NCBI RefSeq assembly: GCF_001687565.2
Contig: NZ_CP016534.2
Span: 3,476,501 to 3,540,500 of the forward strand
DNA from: Planococcus antarcticus DSM 14505
Lineage (GTDB): Bacteria > Bacillota > Bacilli > Bacillales_A > Planococcaceae
Length of the DNA: 64,000 bases
Direction of reading: 5' to 3'
Below, piece after piece: positions 17,376-27,106 of the stretch; the stretch's first letter is position 1; every line of letters starts with the position of its first letter. The translations under genes and the position numbers were made by a program. Below the pieces are notes generated by a model. That model did not search any database. It had not been told where the DNA came from and saw only the letters and a list, made by a program, of their open reading frames with translations.

Positions 17376-18335
17376 ATGATGAATTGGGAAGAACGCAGAC
17401 AGATCGTTAAGGTCGCTAACCTCTACTATTTCGACGGTCAAACCCAGGCGCAAATCGCCAGTAAGATGGGTGTTTCCCGCCCGGTCATTTCAAAGCTGCT
17501 GAACAAAGCAAGGGAAATGGGCATCGTGGAAATTTATATCAAAGACGAGAACGCGCATACAGTGGAATTGGAGCAGCAGTTGGAAAAAACGTATCAGTTG
17601 CAGGAAGCACTGGTTGTGCCCGCAGCCAATCTAAGTACCGAAATGGTTAAACACGCCCTTGGAAAAGCGGCTGCCTCTTATGTGTCGAAGAACATTAAAG
17701 ACATCAAATCACTAGGGATCTCCTGGGGCAGCACCTTGTCCAAGTTTGTTCAAGAATATCCTTACGAACAGCATCGTGATTTGCAAATTGTCCCATTGGT
17801 TGGCGGAATGGGCAGAAAGTTCGTGGACATTCATTCGAATCTCTTGGCTTATCAGCTGGCGCAGAAGATGAACTCTTATTGCGCTTATCTTTACGCACCC
17901 GCTATGGTGGAATCAAAAGAGTTGAAAGATCGCCTCATTCAGTCGGAAGATATTGCGATGGTCCTAAAAGAAGGACGCGGCGTAGAGATGGCAGTGGTCG
18001 GACTTGGTAATCCATTTGAAGGCTCGACCATGACCGACATGCAGTATTTGACCCCGAAAGATTTGGATTCATTGAAGCTGGCCGGTGCCGCAGGAGATAT
18101 AGGATCACGTTTTTTTGACATCGACGGTAAACAAATTAAACATCCGTTGAATGATTTGGTCATTGGCTTGGATTTGGAAGAATTTAAGAAAATACCTCAA
18201 GTTGTTGGTATTGTCGAAGGTGCACATAAAGTGGAAAGCATTAGAGCCGCGTTAAAAGGCGGCTATCTAGATGTTTTGGTCATCGATGACGTAACAGCAG
18301 ACTTATTGCTGCATCCGAAAAAAATAACGAACTGA
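17376..18335 (+). CDS. SorC/DeoR-family sugar-binding transcriptional regulator
   Basis: 319 residues. The N-terminal helix-turn-helix is QTQAQIASKMGVSRPVISKLLNKA (about 22-45). The rest is the SorC sugar-binding domain, related to phosphosugar isomerases: LGISWGSTLSKFV, VPLVGGMG, VGLGNPF, GAAGDIGSRFFD and VVGIVEGAHKVESIRAAL are its recognised blocks. Such regulators respond to a phosphorylated sugar or polyol. Its gene sits next to the convergent dehydrogenase-complex operon and near the glucitol-type PTS; both operons share one operator sequence, which I infer to be its binding site. GAAGGTG precedes ATG 17376. Confidence 0.85.
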   Translation: MMNWEERRQIVKVANLYYFDGQTQAQIASKMGVSRPVISKLLNKAREMGIVEIYIKDENAHTVELEQQLEKTYQLQEALVVPAANLSTEMVKHALGKAAASYVSKNIKDIKSLGISWGSTLSKFVQEYPYEQHRDLQIVPLVGGMGRKFVDIHSNLLAYQLAQKMNSYCAYLYAPAMVESKELKDRLIQSEDIAMVLKEGRGVEMAVVGLGNPFEGSTMTDMQYLTPKDLDSLKLAGAAGDIGSRFFDIDGKQIKHPLNDLVIGLDLEEFKKIPQVVGIVEGAHKVESIRAALKGGYLDVLVIDDVTADLLLHPKKITN

Positions 18336-18353
18336 TCTCCGTTACACACTATA

Positions 18354-18406
18354 AAAAAGCCGATTGGCCCGATGCTCAATGCATCCGGCCAATCGGCTTT
18401 TTAGCC
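18354..18406. terminator. Bidirectional terminator
   Basis: AAAAAGCCGATTGGCC pairs with GGCCAATCGGCTTTTT; it closes both the regulator gene and the dehydrogenase-complex operon. Confidence 0.9.
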
Positions 18407-18460
18407 TAAGAAAGTATAATACTTTAGTTCTTTACTTATTGTCCAGACTCCAGCGCTTTT

Positions 18461-19843
18461 CTAATGATGAACCCCTTTTCCAAGCCAGGACGCCGCGGCT
18501 TCGTAAAGGCTTTCCGAAACGGTCGGATGCGCATGGATCATGGATGCCAGCTCATCCACCGTTCCTTCCAAACGCATATAGGCAGAAGGTTCTGCGATCA
18601 TTTCCGTCACATGAGGACCGACCATGGAAACACCTAGGATCTCTCCATATGTTGTGTCCGCAATCAATTTGGTGAAACCTTCTTTTTCATCCAAGGTAAG
18701 GGCCTTAGCATTTCCAGCATGGTCCACCTTCACCACTTTAAAGGAGATGCCTTTTTTCTCAGCTTCTTCTTCAGTCATTCCGACGCTCGCAATTTCGGGA
18801 CTCGTGTAGACACAGCGCGGCACGACGTGGTAATCGATTGCTTCTTTTTGTCCTGCTGCATTGGATGCAGCAATCAACCCTTCAGCACTTGCTACATGCG
18901 CAAGTAACCAGTTTCCAACCAAATCACCAGCTGCGTAAACATTCGGCAAGCTAGTCGCCATGTATTCATCCACTTTGACAAACGACCCGTTCATCGCCAA
19001 ATCTAGTGAACTGAACGCCGATGTGTTCGGAGATCTGCCAACCGACAGAAGAATCATCTCTGTCTGCAGGATTTCTTTCTGTCCTTTTTGGTTTTCGGTA
19101 TGAACCAGTTCTTTACTGCCTTCTTGATCTACTGCCGTCACTTTGGTCGATGTTAAAATGGCAATCCCTTTGTTTTTCAGCGACTTCGCTAGAACTTTTG
19201 CAGCCTGTGGATCTTCACTTGGAACAATTCGGTCACTCATTTCAACGATGGTAACTGGAACGCCCAGTGCAGCGAAAATACAGGCAAACTCTACACCGAT
19301 GATGCCGCCGCCCACAATGACCAGCGATGCCGGAATTTCCGTAATATTAAAAATCGTATCACTGGTATGGAAGTATCCTTCTCTTAAACCCGGAATGGGT
19401 GGAACAATCGGTTTCGAACCAGTAGCCAAAATGATTTTATCAGCTTTGATCGCTTGCTGGTTGCCGTTTTGGTCCACTCTGATGACGCCATCCATCGCTA
19501 CTTCCCCGTAGCCATTTAGGACATCGATTTTCCCTTGCTCCATCAAAAAGGCGATGCCTGTCCGTAGTTTTTGGATGACTTCGTCTTTGCGTTTCATCAT
19601 CTTGGACAAGGATACCGTTACGGGTCCTGTTTCAATGCCCCAGCTTTTGGCTTTCTTAATATTTTCGATGACCTCGGCATGCCGCAGCAGGGTTTTGGAA
19701 GGAATGCAGCCGCGATTCAGGCATGTTCCGCCTAGCTCCCGCGCCTCCACCAATGCCACTGTCCTGCCAAGCTTTGCAGCTCTGATAGCAGCTACGTAGC
19801 CTGCTGGTCCACCACCAACCACTGCCACTTCATAAGTCTTCAA
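18461..19843 (-). CDS. lpdA: Dihydrolipoyl dehydrogenase (E3)
   Basis: 460 residues. It reoxidises the dihydrolipoyl arm of the E2 subunit with NAD. The FAD site VAVVGGGPAGYVAAIRAAKLG, the redox disulfide GGTCLNRGCIPSKTLL, the NAD site IVGGGIIGVEFA and the C-terminal HAHPTVSE block with the catalytic histidine and glutamate are all present. It is the last gene of the E1alpha-E1beta-E2-E3 operon, 13 bp after the E2 gene. A general-purpose lpd is probably elsewhere in the genome, as usual. Confidence 0.9.
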   Translation of the reverse strand: MKTYEVAVVGGGPAGYVAAIRAAKLGRTVALVEARELGGTCLNRGCIPSKTLLRHAEVIENIKKAKSWGIETGPVTVSLSKMMKRKDEVIQKLRTGIAFLMEQGKIDVLNGYGEVAMDGVIRVDQNGNQQAIKADKIILATGSKPIVPPIPGLREGYFHTSDTIFNITEIPASLVIVGGGIIGVEFACIFAALGVPVTIVEMSDRIVPSEDPQAAKVLAKSLKNKGIAILTSTKVTAVDQEGSKELVHTENQKGQKEILQTEMILLSVGRSPNTSAFSSLDLAMNGSFVKVDEYMATSLPNVYAAGDLVGNWLLAHVASAEGLIAASNAAGQKEAIDYHVVPRCVYTSPEIASVGMTEEEAEKKGISFKVVKVDHAGNAKALTLDEKEGFTKLIADTTYGEILGVSMVGPHVTEMIAEPSAYMRLEGTVDELASMIHAHPTVSESLYEAAASWLGKGVHH

Positions 19844-19856
19844 TAGGATCTACTCC

Positions 19857-21191
19857 TTACATTAGTAGTTCGAACGGATTTTCGAGCGCTGCCTTCAAGT
19901 CCGTCAAAAAAGCGGCCGCTGGAGCCCCGTCAATCACGCGATGATCAAATGATAGCCCGACACCCATCATGGGACGCAATACAATCTGGCCATTCAGTCC
20001 GACCGGTTTTTCATGGATTCGCCCGATTCCAAGAATCGCCGATTCTGGCTGATTGATGACCGGGTTGAACGTATCGACCGCATACATTCCAAGATTACTG
20101 ACGGTAAAGGTGCCGCCAGACATTTCGTCAGGCTTTAATTTGTTATCTTTGGCTGCCTGGCCAGCTGTTTTACAGGCGACGGTAAGTTCAACCAAGCCTT
20201 TTCGGTCTGCATCCTTGATGACCGGCACCAGCAGGCCATCTTCGAGTGCTACCGCCATTCCAATATTAATTGCGTCATGCTGGATGATTTCATTGCCTTC
20301 AAGGGAAATATTAATATTTGGATGCCTCTTCAAAGCATGAGCTGTCGCTTTCAAAATAATTTCAGTATAGCTAAGACGGTAACCGGTCTGCTTTTCAATT
20401 GGCCCCAGCAATTGCTTGCGCATCGCCACCACCTCGGCCATATCAATGTCACAGTTGAGAGTGACGTGCGGTGCAGTCGTCTTGCTGTGGAGCATCCGGT
20501 CCGCTACGGCTTTGCGGATTCCTGCCATTTTCACACGCTTAGCAGGCGGGACTGGTTGAGCTGCTGGCTGCCGGGCTTTTTCTACGTCTGCACGGTAAAC
20601 TTTGCCTCGCGGACCGCTGCCTTCAACTTCTTGCAAGTCCATTCCTTCGGCCACTGCTACTTTTTCAGCAAGCGGCGTAACACCGCTGGTAGCGGAGGCA
20701 GTGGCAGTCGGAGCAAACCTTTCAACGTCTGCCTGGTGAATCCGCCCTTTCGGACCAGAGCCTTCGACTTCCGTGAGGTGGACTTCCCTTTCCCGGGCGA
20801 CTCTTCTGGCAGCCGGAGTTGCCCGGACTTTTTCCGGCTCTTCAGAGGGTTGGTCCGATAATTCGGCTTCTGGTTGTGGGTTTGGTGTTTCCGTGGAAAC
20901 AGGCTTGCTGCTGACGCCGGATTCTCCAGGCGGCAAATCGGGAACTTCTTCCCCTTCTTCACCGATATAGCCAACAACATGATTGATCGGCACTTCATCG
21001 TCTTCTTCAAAATAGCGCTTCAACAAAACCCCGTCTTCATAGGACTCCACTTCGATGTTGATTTTATCCGTCATGATTTCAAATAACGGTTCCCCTACTT
21101 CGACCGGGTCCCCTTCTTCTTTGAACCATTGAAGTACTGTTCCGACTTGCATGGTACTGCTCAGCTTCGGCATGAAAATTTCTTTAGCCAT
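19857..21191 (-). CDS. Dihydrolipoamide acyltransferase (E2) with two E3-binding domains
   Basis: 444 residues. Domain order: one lipoyl domain (1-80) with the lipoyl lysine in IMTDKINIEVES; an acidic proline linker; a peripheral subunit-binding domain ATPAARRVAREREV...GSGPKGRI (about 125-160); a second, related one VTPLAEKVAVAEGM...GSGPRGKV (about 170-205); and the acyltransferase core with the catalytic LSFDHRVIDGAPAA. One binding domain is the usual number, so the duplicate is notable. The enzyme moves acyl groups from E1 to CoA. Which 2-oxoacid or acetoin-like substrate is used cannot be read from the sequence. Confidence 0.9.
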   Translation of the reverse strand: MAKEIFMPKLSSTMQVGTVLQWFKEEGDPVEVGEPLFEIMTDKINIEVESYEDGVLLKRYFEEDDEVPINHVVGYIGEEGEEVPDLPPGESGVSSKPVSTETPNPQPEAELSDQPSEEPEKVRATPAARRVAREREVHLTEVEGSGPKGRIHQADVERFAPTATASATSGVTPLAEKVAVAEGMDLQEVEGSGPRGKVYRADVEKARQPAAQPVPPAKRVKMAGIRKAVADRMLHSKTTAPHVTLNCDIDMAEVVAMRKQLLGPIEKQTGYRLSYTEIILKATAHALKRHPNINISLEGNEIIQHDAINIGMAVALEDGLLVPVIKDADRKGLVELTVACKTAGQAAKDNKLKPDEMSGGTFTVSNLGMYAVDTFNPVINQPESAILGIGRIHEKPVGLNGQIVLRPMMGVGLSFDHRVIDGAPAAAFLTDLKAALENPFELLM

Positions 21192-21205
21192 TTATTTTTT
21201 CCTCC

Positions 21206-22189
21206 CTACAGGCGGTTTAGCGTTTCTTTGACGGCCGTAACAATATCGGCCACTACTGGCACCGCCGCTTTTTCCAGTTCCGGGTTATAAGGAATTGGGA
21301 CCGCTTTCCCGCCGAGCCGCTTGATGGGTGCATCTAAATAATCGAAAGCTTCACTTTCTGCGATCAAGCTGGCAATTTCGCCGCCGAATCCGCCGCGTTT
21401 CACCGCTTCATGGACCACCACTAGTCGCCCAGTCTTTTTGACGGATTGGACAATGGTTTCAATGTCGAGCGGCACAAGCGTCCGCGGATCGATTACTTCA
21501 ACCTCAATGCCTTCTTTTTGGAGTTCCTCGGCCGCCTCCAGCGATTTATGGACCATAATTGCTGTAGCGACGATTGTCACATCCGACCCTTGTTTTTTGA
21601 TATCGGCTTTGCCCAGTGGAATTGAATAAGCTTCTTCTGGAACATCGGATTTTTTCGGGTAGCAAAGTTTATGCTCATAGAAAATGACGGGGTTGTCATC
21701 GTCAATCGCTGCCTTCAATAATCCTTTGGCGTCATAGGCGGTTGAAGGCTGAACCACCTTCAGGCCAGGTATATGAGCCATCCAGGCTTCCAGACTTTGC
21801 GAATGCTGTGCCGCTGCCCCCGTTCCCGAGCCGGCAGGTGTGCGAAGCACCATCGGAACCTTTCCTTTTCCGCCATACATATAGCGAATTTTTGCTGCCT
21901 GATTGACCATATTATCCATCGCAATGGTCATAAAATCAGAAAACTGTAATTCCACAATTGGCCGCATCCCCGTCAATGCTGCTCCGACTGCCGTACCTGA
22001 GATGGCTGCTTCTGAAATAGGCGTATTGCGGATCCGTTCCGGACCAAACTCTTCAATCATTCCGCGCGTGACACCGAATGCGCCGCCATAGACGCCGATG
22101 TCTTCCCCTAATACAAACACATCTTCGTTGGCACGCATTTCTTGGCTCATGGCTTCTCTTACCGCTTCTAAATAGGTCAGCTCTCTCAT
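21206..22189 (-). CDS. 2-oxoacid/acetoin dehydrogenase E1 component, beta subunit
   Basis: 327 residues, full length for the family. It forms the alpha2-beta2 thiamine-diphosphate decarboxylase with the product of the adjacent gene. The TPP glutamate lies in [26 protein letters not shown] and [21 protein letters not shown] are the conserved active-site blocks, and the C-terminal half is the transketolase C domain ([15 protein letters not shown]). Composition is closest to acetoin dehydrogenase AcoB and to broad-range pyruvate/branched-chain E1 beta. Confidence 0.88.
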   Translation of the reverse strand: MRELTYLEAVREAMSQEMRANEDVFVLGEDIGVYGGAFGVTRGMIEEFGPERIRNTPISEAAISGTAVGAALTGMRPIVELQFSDFMTIAMDNMVNQAAKIRYMYGGKGKVPMVLRTPAGSGTGAAAQHSQSLEAWMAHIPGLKVVQPSTAYDAKGLLKAAIDDDNPVIFYEHKLCYPKKSDVPEEAYSIPLGKADIKKQGSDVTIVATAIMVHKSLEAAEELQKEGIEVEVIDPRTLVPLDIETIVQSVKKTGRLVVVHEAVKRGGFGGEIASLIAESEAFDYLDAPIKRLGGKAVPIPYNPELEKAAVPVVADIVTAVKETLNRL

Positions 22190-22213
22190 GCATAGATTCT
22201 CCTTTACTCCGCC

Positions 22214-23197
22214 TTATGCGTAAATGTCTTCCATCAAAGCATCCAATGTTGGCTCTGGACTATTTTTTGCAAATTCTACAGACTCTTCAACTTCCTTTTT
22301 CGCGTCCGCTTTGATTTCTTCCGCTTCTTGCTGCGTAAAAATTTCTTCTTCGATCAGCACTTTAGCCATCAGCTTGATAGGATCCCGCAAGAGCCATTCT
22401 TTTTCTTCCTCTCGTGTTCGATACTTTTTAGCATCACTCTTCGAATGCCCTTTAGAGCGGTAAGTCTTGGCTTCGACAATGGAAGGCCCTTCTCCATTTC
22501 GCGCTCGATCCACCGCTTCACTGACGCCATTCATCACTTCGAATACATCATTGCCATCGACTACTTTTCCTGGAATGCCATAGCTTGCGGCTCGTGCAGC
22601 AATGTCTTCGATATTAATCATTTCCCGCACTGGGCCCGACATGCCGTATTGATTGTTTTCACAAATAAAAACGACCGGTAATTTCCAGATGGATGCCAAA
22701 TTGATTGCTTCATGAAAGCTGCCTTCATTCGAAGCTCCGTCTCCGAAAAAACACAATACAACATAGCCTGCTCCTTTCATCTGTGAAGTTAGCGCGGCTC
22801 CCGCAGCAATTGCAAAGCCACCCCCTACAATGCCGTTGGCTCCAAGGTTTCCTTTATCAACATCCGCGATGTGCATCGATCCGCCTTTGCCTTTGCAGTA
22901 ACCCGTCGTTCGGCCAAAAAGTTCAGCCATCATGCCGTTGACTGTTGCGCCTTTAGCAATACAATGGCCATGTCCGCGATGTGTGCTGGTAATTTTGTCT
23001 TGCTCATTTAAAACAGCGATTGAACCGACAGCAGAGGCTTCTTGCCCAACACTCAAGTGAGTGGTTCCATGAATCATTCCTTTTGCAAAAAATTCATCGA
23101 CCTTTTCTTCGAAAAAGCGAATCAGCCACATTTGTTTATACAAACCCTTTAACTCGGTTTCTTTAACGTGAGGCGGCAACTTCAGTTTTTGTGTCAT
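22214..23197 (-). CDS. 2-oxoacid/acetoin dehydrogenase E1 component, alpha subunit
   Basis: 327 residues from ATG 23197, chosen because AAGGAGG lies eight bases upstream. The TPP-binding motif GDGASNEGSFHEAINLAS...ENN is intact, as are STHRGHGHCIAKG and GTTHLSVGQEA at the substrate channel. The length and the lack of a long N-terminal extension resemble acetoin dehydrogenase AcoA more than standard PdhA. First gene of the E1-E2-E3 operon; the promoter carries an operator shared with the PTS operon. Confidence 0.88.
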   Translation of the reverse strand: MTQKLKLPPHVKETELKGLYKQMWLIRFFEEKVDEFFAKGMIHGTTHLSVGQEASAVGSIAVLNEQDKITSTHRGHGHCIAKGATVNGMMAELFGRTTGYCKGKGGSMHIADVDKGNLGANGIVGGGFAIAAGAALTSQMKGAGYVVLCFFGDGASNEGSFHEAINLASIWKLPVVFICENNQYGMSGPVREMINIEDIAARAASYGIPGKVVDGNDVFEVMNGVSEAVDRARNGEGPSIVEAKTYRSKGHSKSDAKKYRTREEEKEWLLRDPIKLMAKVLIEEEIFTQQEAEEIKADAKKEVEESVEFAKNSPEPTLDALMEDIYA

Positions 23198-23210
23198 GTG
23201 TCTTCCTCCT

Positions 23211-23271
23211 TTTACATATGTTCTATATCGTGACATATGTAAAATATAATATTTTTCGATTATTTAGTCAA
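23211..23271 (-). promoter_or_regulatory. Promoter and operator of the dehydrogenase-complex operon
   Basis: On the minus strand: -35 TTGACT (23266-23271), 17 bp, -10 TATATT (23243-23248). Directly downstream lies a dyad, on the plus strand TTTACATATGT (23211-23221) and ACATATGTAAA (23233-23243), with 11 bp between. The left-hand element TTTACATnTGTTC-N5-CGTGACATnTG recurs before the PTS operon at 27508-27536. The position just after the -10 suits a repressor. Confidence 0.65.
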
Positions 23272-23333
23272 GTAATTGAAAGGACCAACCCTCTCAAATG
23301 GTTATGGAGAAGTTTGGCCCTTGGACAAAGATG

Positions 23334-23681
23334 CTATTTAACCCGACTTTTTTTGGGCTTGTATTGTTTAAGGATTTTTCGGGAAGCATTGACATCTTTC
23401 AGCAAACGGTACGGTTTGCTGATCGTACGAACGGGCATGGACAAGAGCAGATGACTCAAGTCGTCTTTGTACTCTTGAGTAATCCGCGTTGGCTTTGAGG
23501 AAATCCGATTGTAGACTTCTTTATAGAACTTCTTATTGACGTCCACCTTGAGCTGCTTGGTCTTATCACATTGCTCGCAACGAATGCTTTTTATATCGTC
23601 GTTAATATAGGTGATTTCATGATTCACTTCTTCCCTGCAATGGTTGCAGAATAAAGCCGCTTCCATAGTTTTAATTTCCAT
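23334..23681 (-). CDS. Small zinc-ribbon protein
   Basis: 115 residues with two CxxC pairs, FCNHCREE and RCEQCDKT, about 20 residues apart, which form a zinc ribbon; the rest is basic and helical (SKPYRLLKDVNASRKILKQYKP). Similar short proteins are annotated in Bacillales only as 'bh protein' or hypothetical. It sits between the SAF-domain dehydrogenase and the E1alpha gene, in the same direction, with AAGGTG before the start, so it probably belongs to the first operon. Function unknown. Confidence 0.6.
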   Translation of the reverse strand: MEIKTMEAALFCNHCREEVNHEITYINDDIKSIRCEQCDKTKQLKVDVNKKFYKEVYNRISSKPTRITQEYKDDLSHLLLSMPVRTISKPYRLLKDVNASRKILKQYKPKKSRVK

Positions 23682-23739
23682 GCTTGGACACCTTCTTATT
23701 TCTTTGATTGGGTTTTTCCTCTACATGAGATTGGATGGA

Positions 23740-25065
23740 CTATGCTTTCACCGATAGCTCCTTTTCAGTTCCCGCTTTAAATGTGTCATCTTGCATGCGG
23801 CGCAGACGCCAGATCGTCGAATCTCTGGTTTGTTCGACATCATCATAACTTACGATTTCACCTTTTTTGATATCTCGCTTTAAACGGACATTTTGATCAA
23901 CCAACCCCAGCGGCAATGCTCTTTTGGCACGAGCATCCGGGGCTGTCAGTATATGTCCGTATACCGTAAATCCTCCGATGCTGTCCAGAAAATCGCCCGC
24001 TGCCAAATCGGTCTTCGCTACTGTCACCGTTTCTGCTTGAAGCCCGTGCCAAGGTGCAATTGTTGCTTCTTTGTAGATATAGGCACGCGCGATGGAAATC
24101 GGTGTTTCCAGACTGGTTAGATGATATGGGCGGTAAAGCACATAATTCGGCCCTTCCCCCATGCTCAAATACTTCAATTCGTGATTTACTTCTTCTTTCT
24201 CAGAAGCGATAATCGCAAATACGCCTGGTGCGATGCCATTGATATACTCAACGATTTTTTTGTTGCTGACCTCTCCACCATCTTCTTTCAATTTAAAGAT
24301 TTCTGGTAGTCCTTTCACATCGCTGACAAAGCCGTGCATGCCCGGTTTATCAGGTAAAAATCCTGTCGCATTGGCTACTGCAGTCATCTCGACCATCGTT
24401 TTCGTGCCGTCTTGGAAAGAAGCTAGCATTTTCGGGCTTGCCCCTTTTCGAGTTGCTTCTTCCGCTGCCGTGTCAGGATTTGCATTTAGATTGAGCGGGT
24501 TATTCTTGCCTTTTCCAAGAGCAACAACTTCAAACCCGAGTGCATCGGCAAAATCGAACAATTCCATGATGGCTCCAGGTTCATCGCCCGCCGACCCCGT
24601 ATAGACCACTCCACTGGCATCTGCCATTTTCTTCAGAATAACCCCTACCGTAACGTCAGCCTCTACGTTCAGCATGACAATATGCTTGCGATTCAGGATA
24701 GCATCCCAGGCAATTTTCGCTCCGATGTTGGGGACTCCCGTAGCGTCGACGACAACGTCAACTTCCGACAACGAAGTCACTAGCTGTGCGTCTGTTGTTG
24801 CGACTACCTTTCCTTCCTTGACAGCCGTTGCCGCTTGTTGTGCGCTATTGGTTTGTAGGACATGATCAGCCGAAATCCCTGATTTCACATACGCATTGGT
24901 AACATTGTCGATTTGAATATCCGCAGTGATGACTACGCGCATACCAGCCATGCTCTCAATCTGGGAAATCATTCCTCTTCCCATTTGGCCAGCTCCGACT
25001 AGTCCGACTTTTATGATATCGCCATTTCGCTCAAGTTCTTCGAGTTTTCTATTTATTCCCAGCAT
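23740..25065 (-). CDS. SAF-domain NAD(P)-dependent dehydrogenase linked to the PTS
   Basis: 441 residues. The N-terminal half is a Rossmann domain with GLVGAGQMGRGM and a homoserine-dehydrogenase-like arrangement (VVDATGVPNIGAK, LNVEADVTVG). The C-terminal part (about 350-420: VTVAKTDLAAGDFLDSIGGF ... LKRDIKKGEIVSYDDV) is an SAF domain, the fold of antifreeze-like and sugar-acid dehydratase modules. Such fusions occur next to glucitol-type PTS genes in Firmicutes and probably oxidise or reduce a phosphorylated sugar or polyol. No standard sorbitol-6-phosphate dehydrogenase is present, so this protein is the best candidate for that step. GAGGAGG precedes the start. Confidence 0.7.
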   Translation of the reverse strand: MLGINRKLEELERNGDIIKVGLVGAGQMGRGMISQIESMAGMRVVITADIQIDNVTNAYVKSGISADHVLQTNSAQQAATAVKEGKVVATTDAQLVTSLSEVDVVVDATGVPNIGAKIAWDAILNRKHIVMLNVEADVTVGVILKKMADASGVVYTGSAGDEPGAIMELFDFADALGFEVVALGKGKNNPLNLNANPDTAAEEATRKGASPKMLASFQDGTKTMVEMTAVANATGFLPDKPGMHGFVSDVKGLPEIFKLKEDGGEVSNKKIVEYINGIAPGVFAIIASEKEEVNHELKYLSMGEGPNYVLYRPYHLTSLETPISIARAYIYKEATIAPWHGLQAETVTVAKTDLAAGDFLDSIGGFTVYGHILTAPDARAKRALPLGLVDQNVRLKRDIKKGEIVSYDDVEQTRDSTIWRLRRMQDDTFKAGTEKELSVKA

Positions 25066-25081
25066 GAGCCAACCTCCTCTT

Positions 25082-25447
25082 TTAACACTTTATAATGCGA
25101 ATAGCGGAACCGACCTTTAGTTCGGGCAACGCTTTTTTTTCCACACACATGGTTCCCGGCAAGCTGGCATCTGTTTCTCCATTAAAGGCGATGGTGCAAT
25201 GGCCGATTTCTTCCAGGGTATCATTGACTTTGCTTCCCACGAATAAAATCTCATATTGCTGTCCATTGATTTCCAGTACGTCTCCAACTTCGATCTTCTC
25301 TAGAAGATCCGCCCGCTCATGGATGACACCAATTGACCGCAGCGATTCAGGAACGGTATCGTTAAAAATGACCAGCATATTTTCTTCAATGAAGATTTCT
25401 ACTTCTTTACCAATTTCAATTATTTTCGCTTCATATTTTTTTGTCAT
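25082..25447 (-). CDS. PTS glucitol/sorbitol-type IIA component
   Basis: 121 residues from ATG 25447, with GGAGG five bases upstream. It carries phosphate from HPr to IIB. The match to SrlB/GutA is clear: VIHERADLLEKIEVGD at the phosphohistidine region, GSKVNDTLEEIGHCTIAFNG, and SLPGTMCVE towards the end. Fourth gene of the operon gutM-IIC-IIBC-IIA-dehydrogenase. Confidence 0.85.
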   Translation of the reverse strand: MTKKYEAKIIEIGKEVEIFIEENMLVIFNDTVPESLRSIGVIHERADLLEKIEVGDVLEINGQQYEILFVGSKVNDTLEEIGHCTIAFNGETDASLPGTMCVEKKALPELKVGSAIRIIKC

Positions 25448-25478
25448 AATATCCTCCACTTGATTTCCCCCTTATTTG

Positions 25479-26531
25479 TCAGCTGTATAGTCCAAAACTG
25501 AACAGATATGCAATGACTACTGCCAATGGACCTGTTATAACTCGTGACAGCAAGACCGCGGGGACCCCAACTTCTATCGTTTCCGGCTCTGCTTCTCCTA
25601 AAGTCAGGCCAACCGGCACGAAATCTGCACCAACCTGCGGATTGATGGCAAACAGGGCAGGCAGCGCCAATTCCGGCGGGATATTTCCGCGTCCAATTTC
25701 CACGCCGATTAAAACTCCAACTACCTGCGCAATAACGGCCCCGGGTCCAAGTAAAGGCGATAAGATCGGCAATGCACAAATAACTGACAGGATCAGCAAG
25801 CCACCAATATTTCCGGCTAATGGGGAGACAAAGTTGGCAATCAAGTCACCGATTCCGGTATAGACAATGATCCCGATCAACATACTGACAAATGCCATGA
25901 ATGGCAAAATATTCTTCAATACTTGATCAATCGTTTCTCGGCCGGCCTGATAGAAAATACCGACCACTTTACCCGCTCCACGGCCGATTTTTTCAATGAT
26001 GTTCATTTTTTTCGGCTTCTGGTAGCCAGATGCCTTCTGCTTTGCTTCATCCTTTATTTGCTGCGGCGTCTTGTCACGTGCTGCAGGACTTTCTACTTTT
26101 TCGACCGCATCCTCTACAGCATCCTGATCTTCGTAAGGAGCTGCCACTGCCTTAATGTTTTCATGCTTGACTCCGGAAACAAAATTTTCTTCATTGATGA
26201 ACTTCATTAATGGTCCTGATGGCGATGTCGCATTGACGTTGACAGTCAGAACGTTCATTTTCGGGTAAACACCGCAGCGTGCGGTTCCCCCGCAATCGAT
26301 AACGACACAGGCCATGGTTTCTTTACCATACGCGCCCTTAAAGCCATCCACTGCTTCGGCGCCGGTCAGCTCCGCAATTTCCTCTGCGATCGGATGAATC
26401 CCGCCGCCTGTTACAGACACAATATAGCGTTTTTCTTCATTTGGCCGAATGGTCAGTGGACCGCCCCAGCCGCCTCTGCCTTTCGTTATGCTCACTGGTT
26501 TATAGTTCAATGGCTTGTCAATATTGCTCAT
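25479..26531 (-). CDS. PTS glucitol/sorbitol-type IIBC component
   Basis: 350 residues from ATG 26531, chosen because GGGAGG is eight bases upstream (an ATG two codons earlier is too close). The N-terminal IIB domain has the phosphocysteine in [13 protein letters not shown] and the [17 protein letters not shown] block; the C-terminal half is the membrane part ([39 protein letters not shown]). A charged linker joins them. It phosphorylates the incoming polyol together with the IIC and IIA proteins, as SrlE does for sorbitol. Confidence 0.88.
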   Translation of the reverse strand: MSNIDKPLNYKPVSITKGRGGWGGPLTIRPNEEKRYIVSVTGGGIHPIAEEIAELTGAEAVDGFKGAYGKETMACVVIDCGGTARCGVYPKMNVLTVNVNATSPSGPLMKFINEENFVSGVKHENIKAVAAPYEDQDAVEDAVEKVESPAARDKTPQQIKDEAKQKASGYQKPKKMNIIEKIGRGAGKVVGIFYQAGRETIDQVLKNILPFMAFVSMLIGIIVYTGIGDLIANFVSPLAGNIGGLLILSVICALPILSPLLGPGAVIAQVVGVLIGVEIGRGNIPPELALPALFAINPQVGADFVPVGLTLGEAEPETIEVGVPAVLLSRVITGPLAVVIAYLFSFGLYS

Positions 26532-26566
26532 TTCCATTGCCTCCCTTTTTTAAACCACTCGAATGA

Positions 26567-27094
26567 TTAGACTTCCATGCCACGCGCTTTCATCATACGG
26601 ACCGTTATGATTTCTGTAACGATGCCCCGTATCAGAATCACGATTACCCCTACGATAAAGAAACGGATCGCTAATGGCCCCAGTGAAAAGCCTAATTGTG
26701 TGATGCCTGCGGAAATCCCCAAGTAAACAAATAACTCAGCGGGATTGGCATGTGGAAACAATCCTGTAATCGGGTGGACAAAGGAGACAGCTGAATCATA
26801 GAATGCCGGCTTCTGCTTTTCTGGTAAAAACTTTCCGAAAGTATAGGCCATCGGATTGGTTAGGAAGAAAACCGCTAAAACAGGAAACAGTGTGTAACGC
26901 AAAATCATGTATTTTGTACTTTTACGGGCAAGACGGTTGATGCGCTCTTCTCCTACTAGTCGGATAAAGGCATTGACGGCGGTGATCAGAACAATAAGCA
27001 ACGGGATAATTCCGGTCACTAGACCTACAAATATATCGCCACCTGCTTGGAACATTCCTATAAACCCTTCTGCTAATCTAACTAAAAAATCCAT
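26567..27094 (-). CDS. PTS glucitol/sorbitol-type IIC component
   Basis: 175 residues, the size of SrlA. Four or five membrane segments; FLTNPMAYTFGKFLPEKQKPAFYDSAVSFVHPITGLFPHANPAELF is split by me only for description and contains the conserved family blocks. It forms the sugar channel with the IIBC protein. GGAGGAA precedes the start. Second gene of the PTS operon. Confidence 0.85.
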   Translation of the reverse strand: MDFLVRLAEGFIGMFQAGGDIFVGLVTGIIPLLIVLITAVNAFIRLVGEERINRLARKSTKYMILRYTLFPVLAVFFLTNPMAYTFGKFLPEKQKPAFYDSAVSFVHPITGLFPHANPAELFVYLGISAGITQLGFSLGPLAIRFFIVGVIVILIRGIVTEIITVRMMKARGMEV

Positions 27095-27106
27095 TTTTCT
27101 TCCTCC

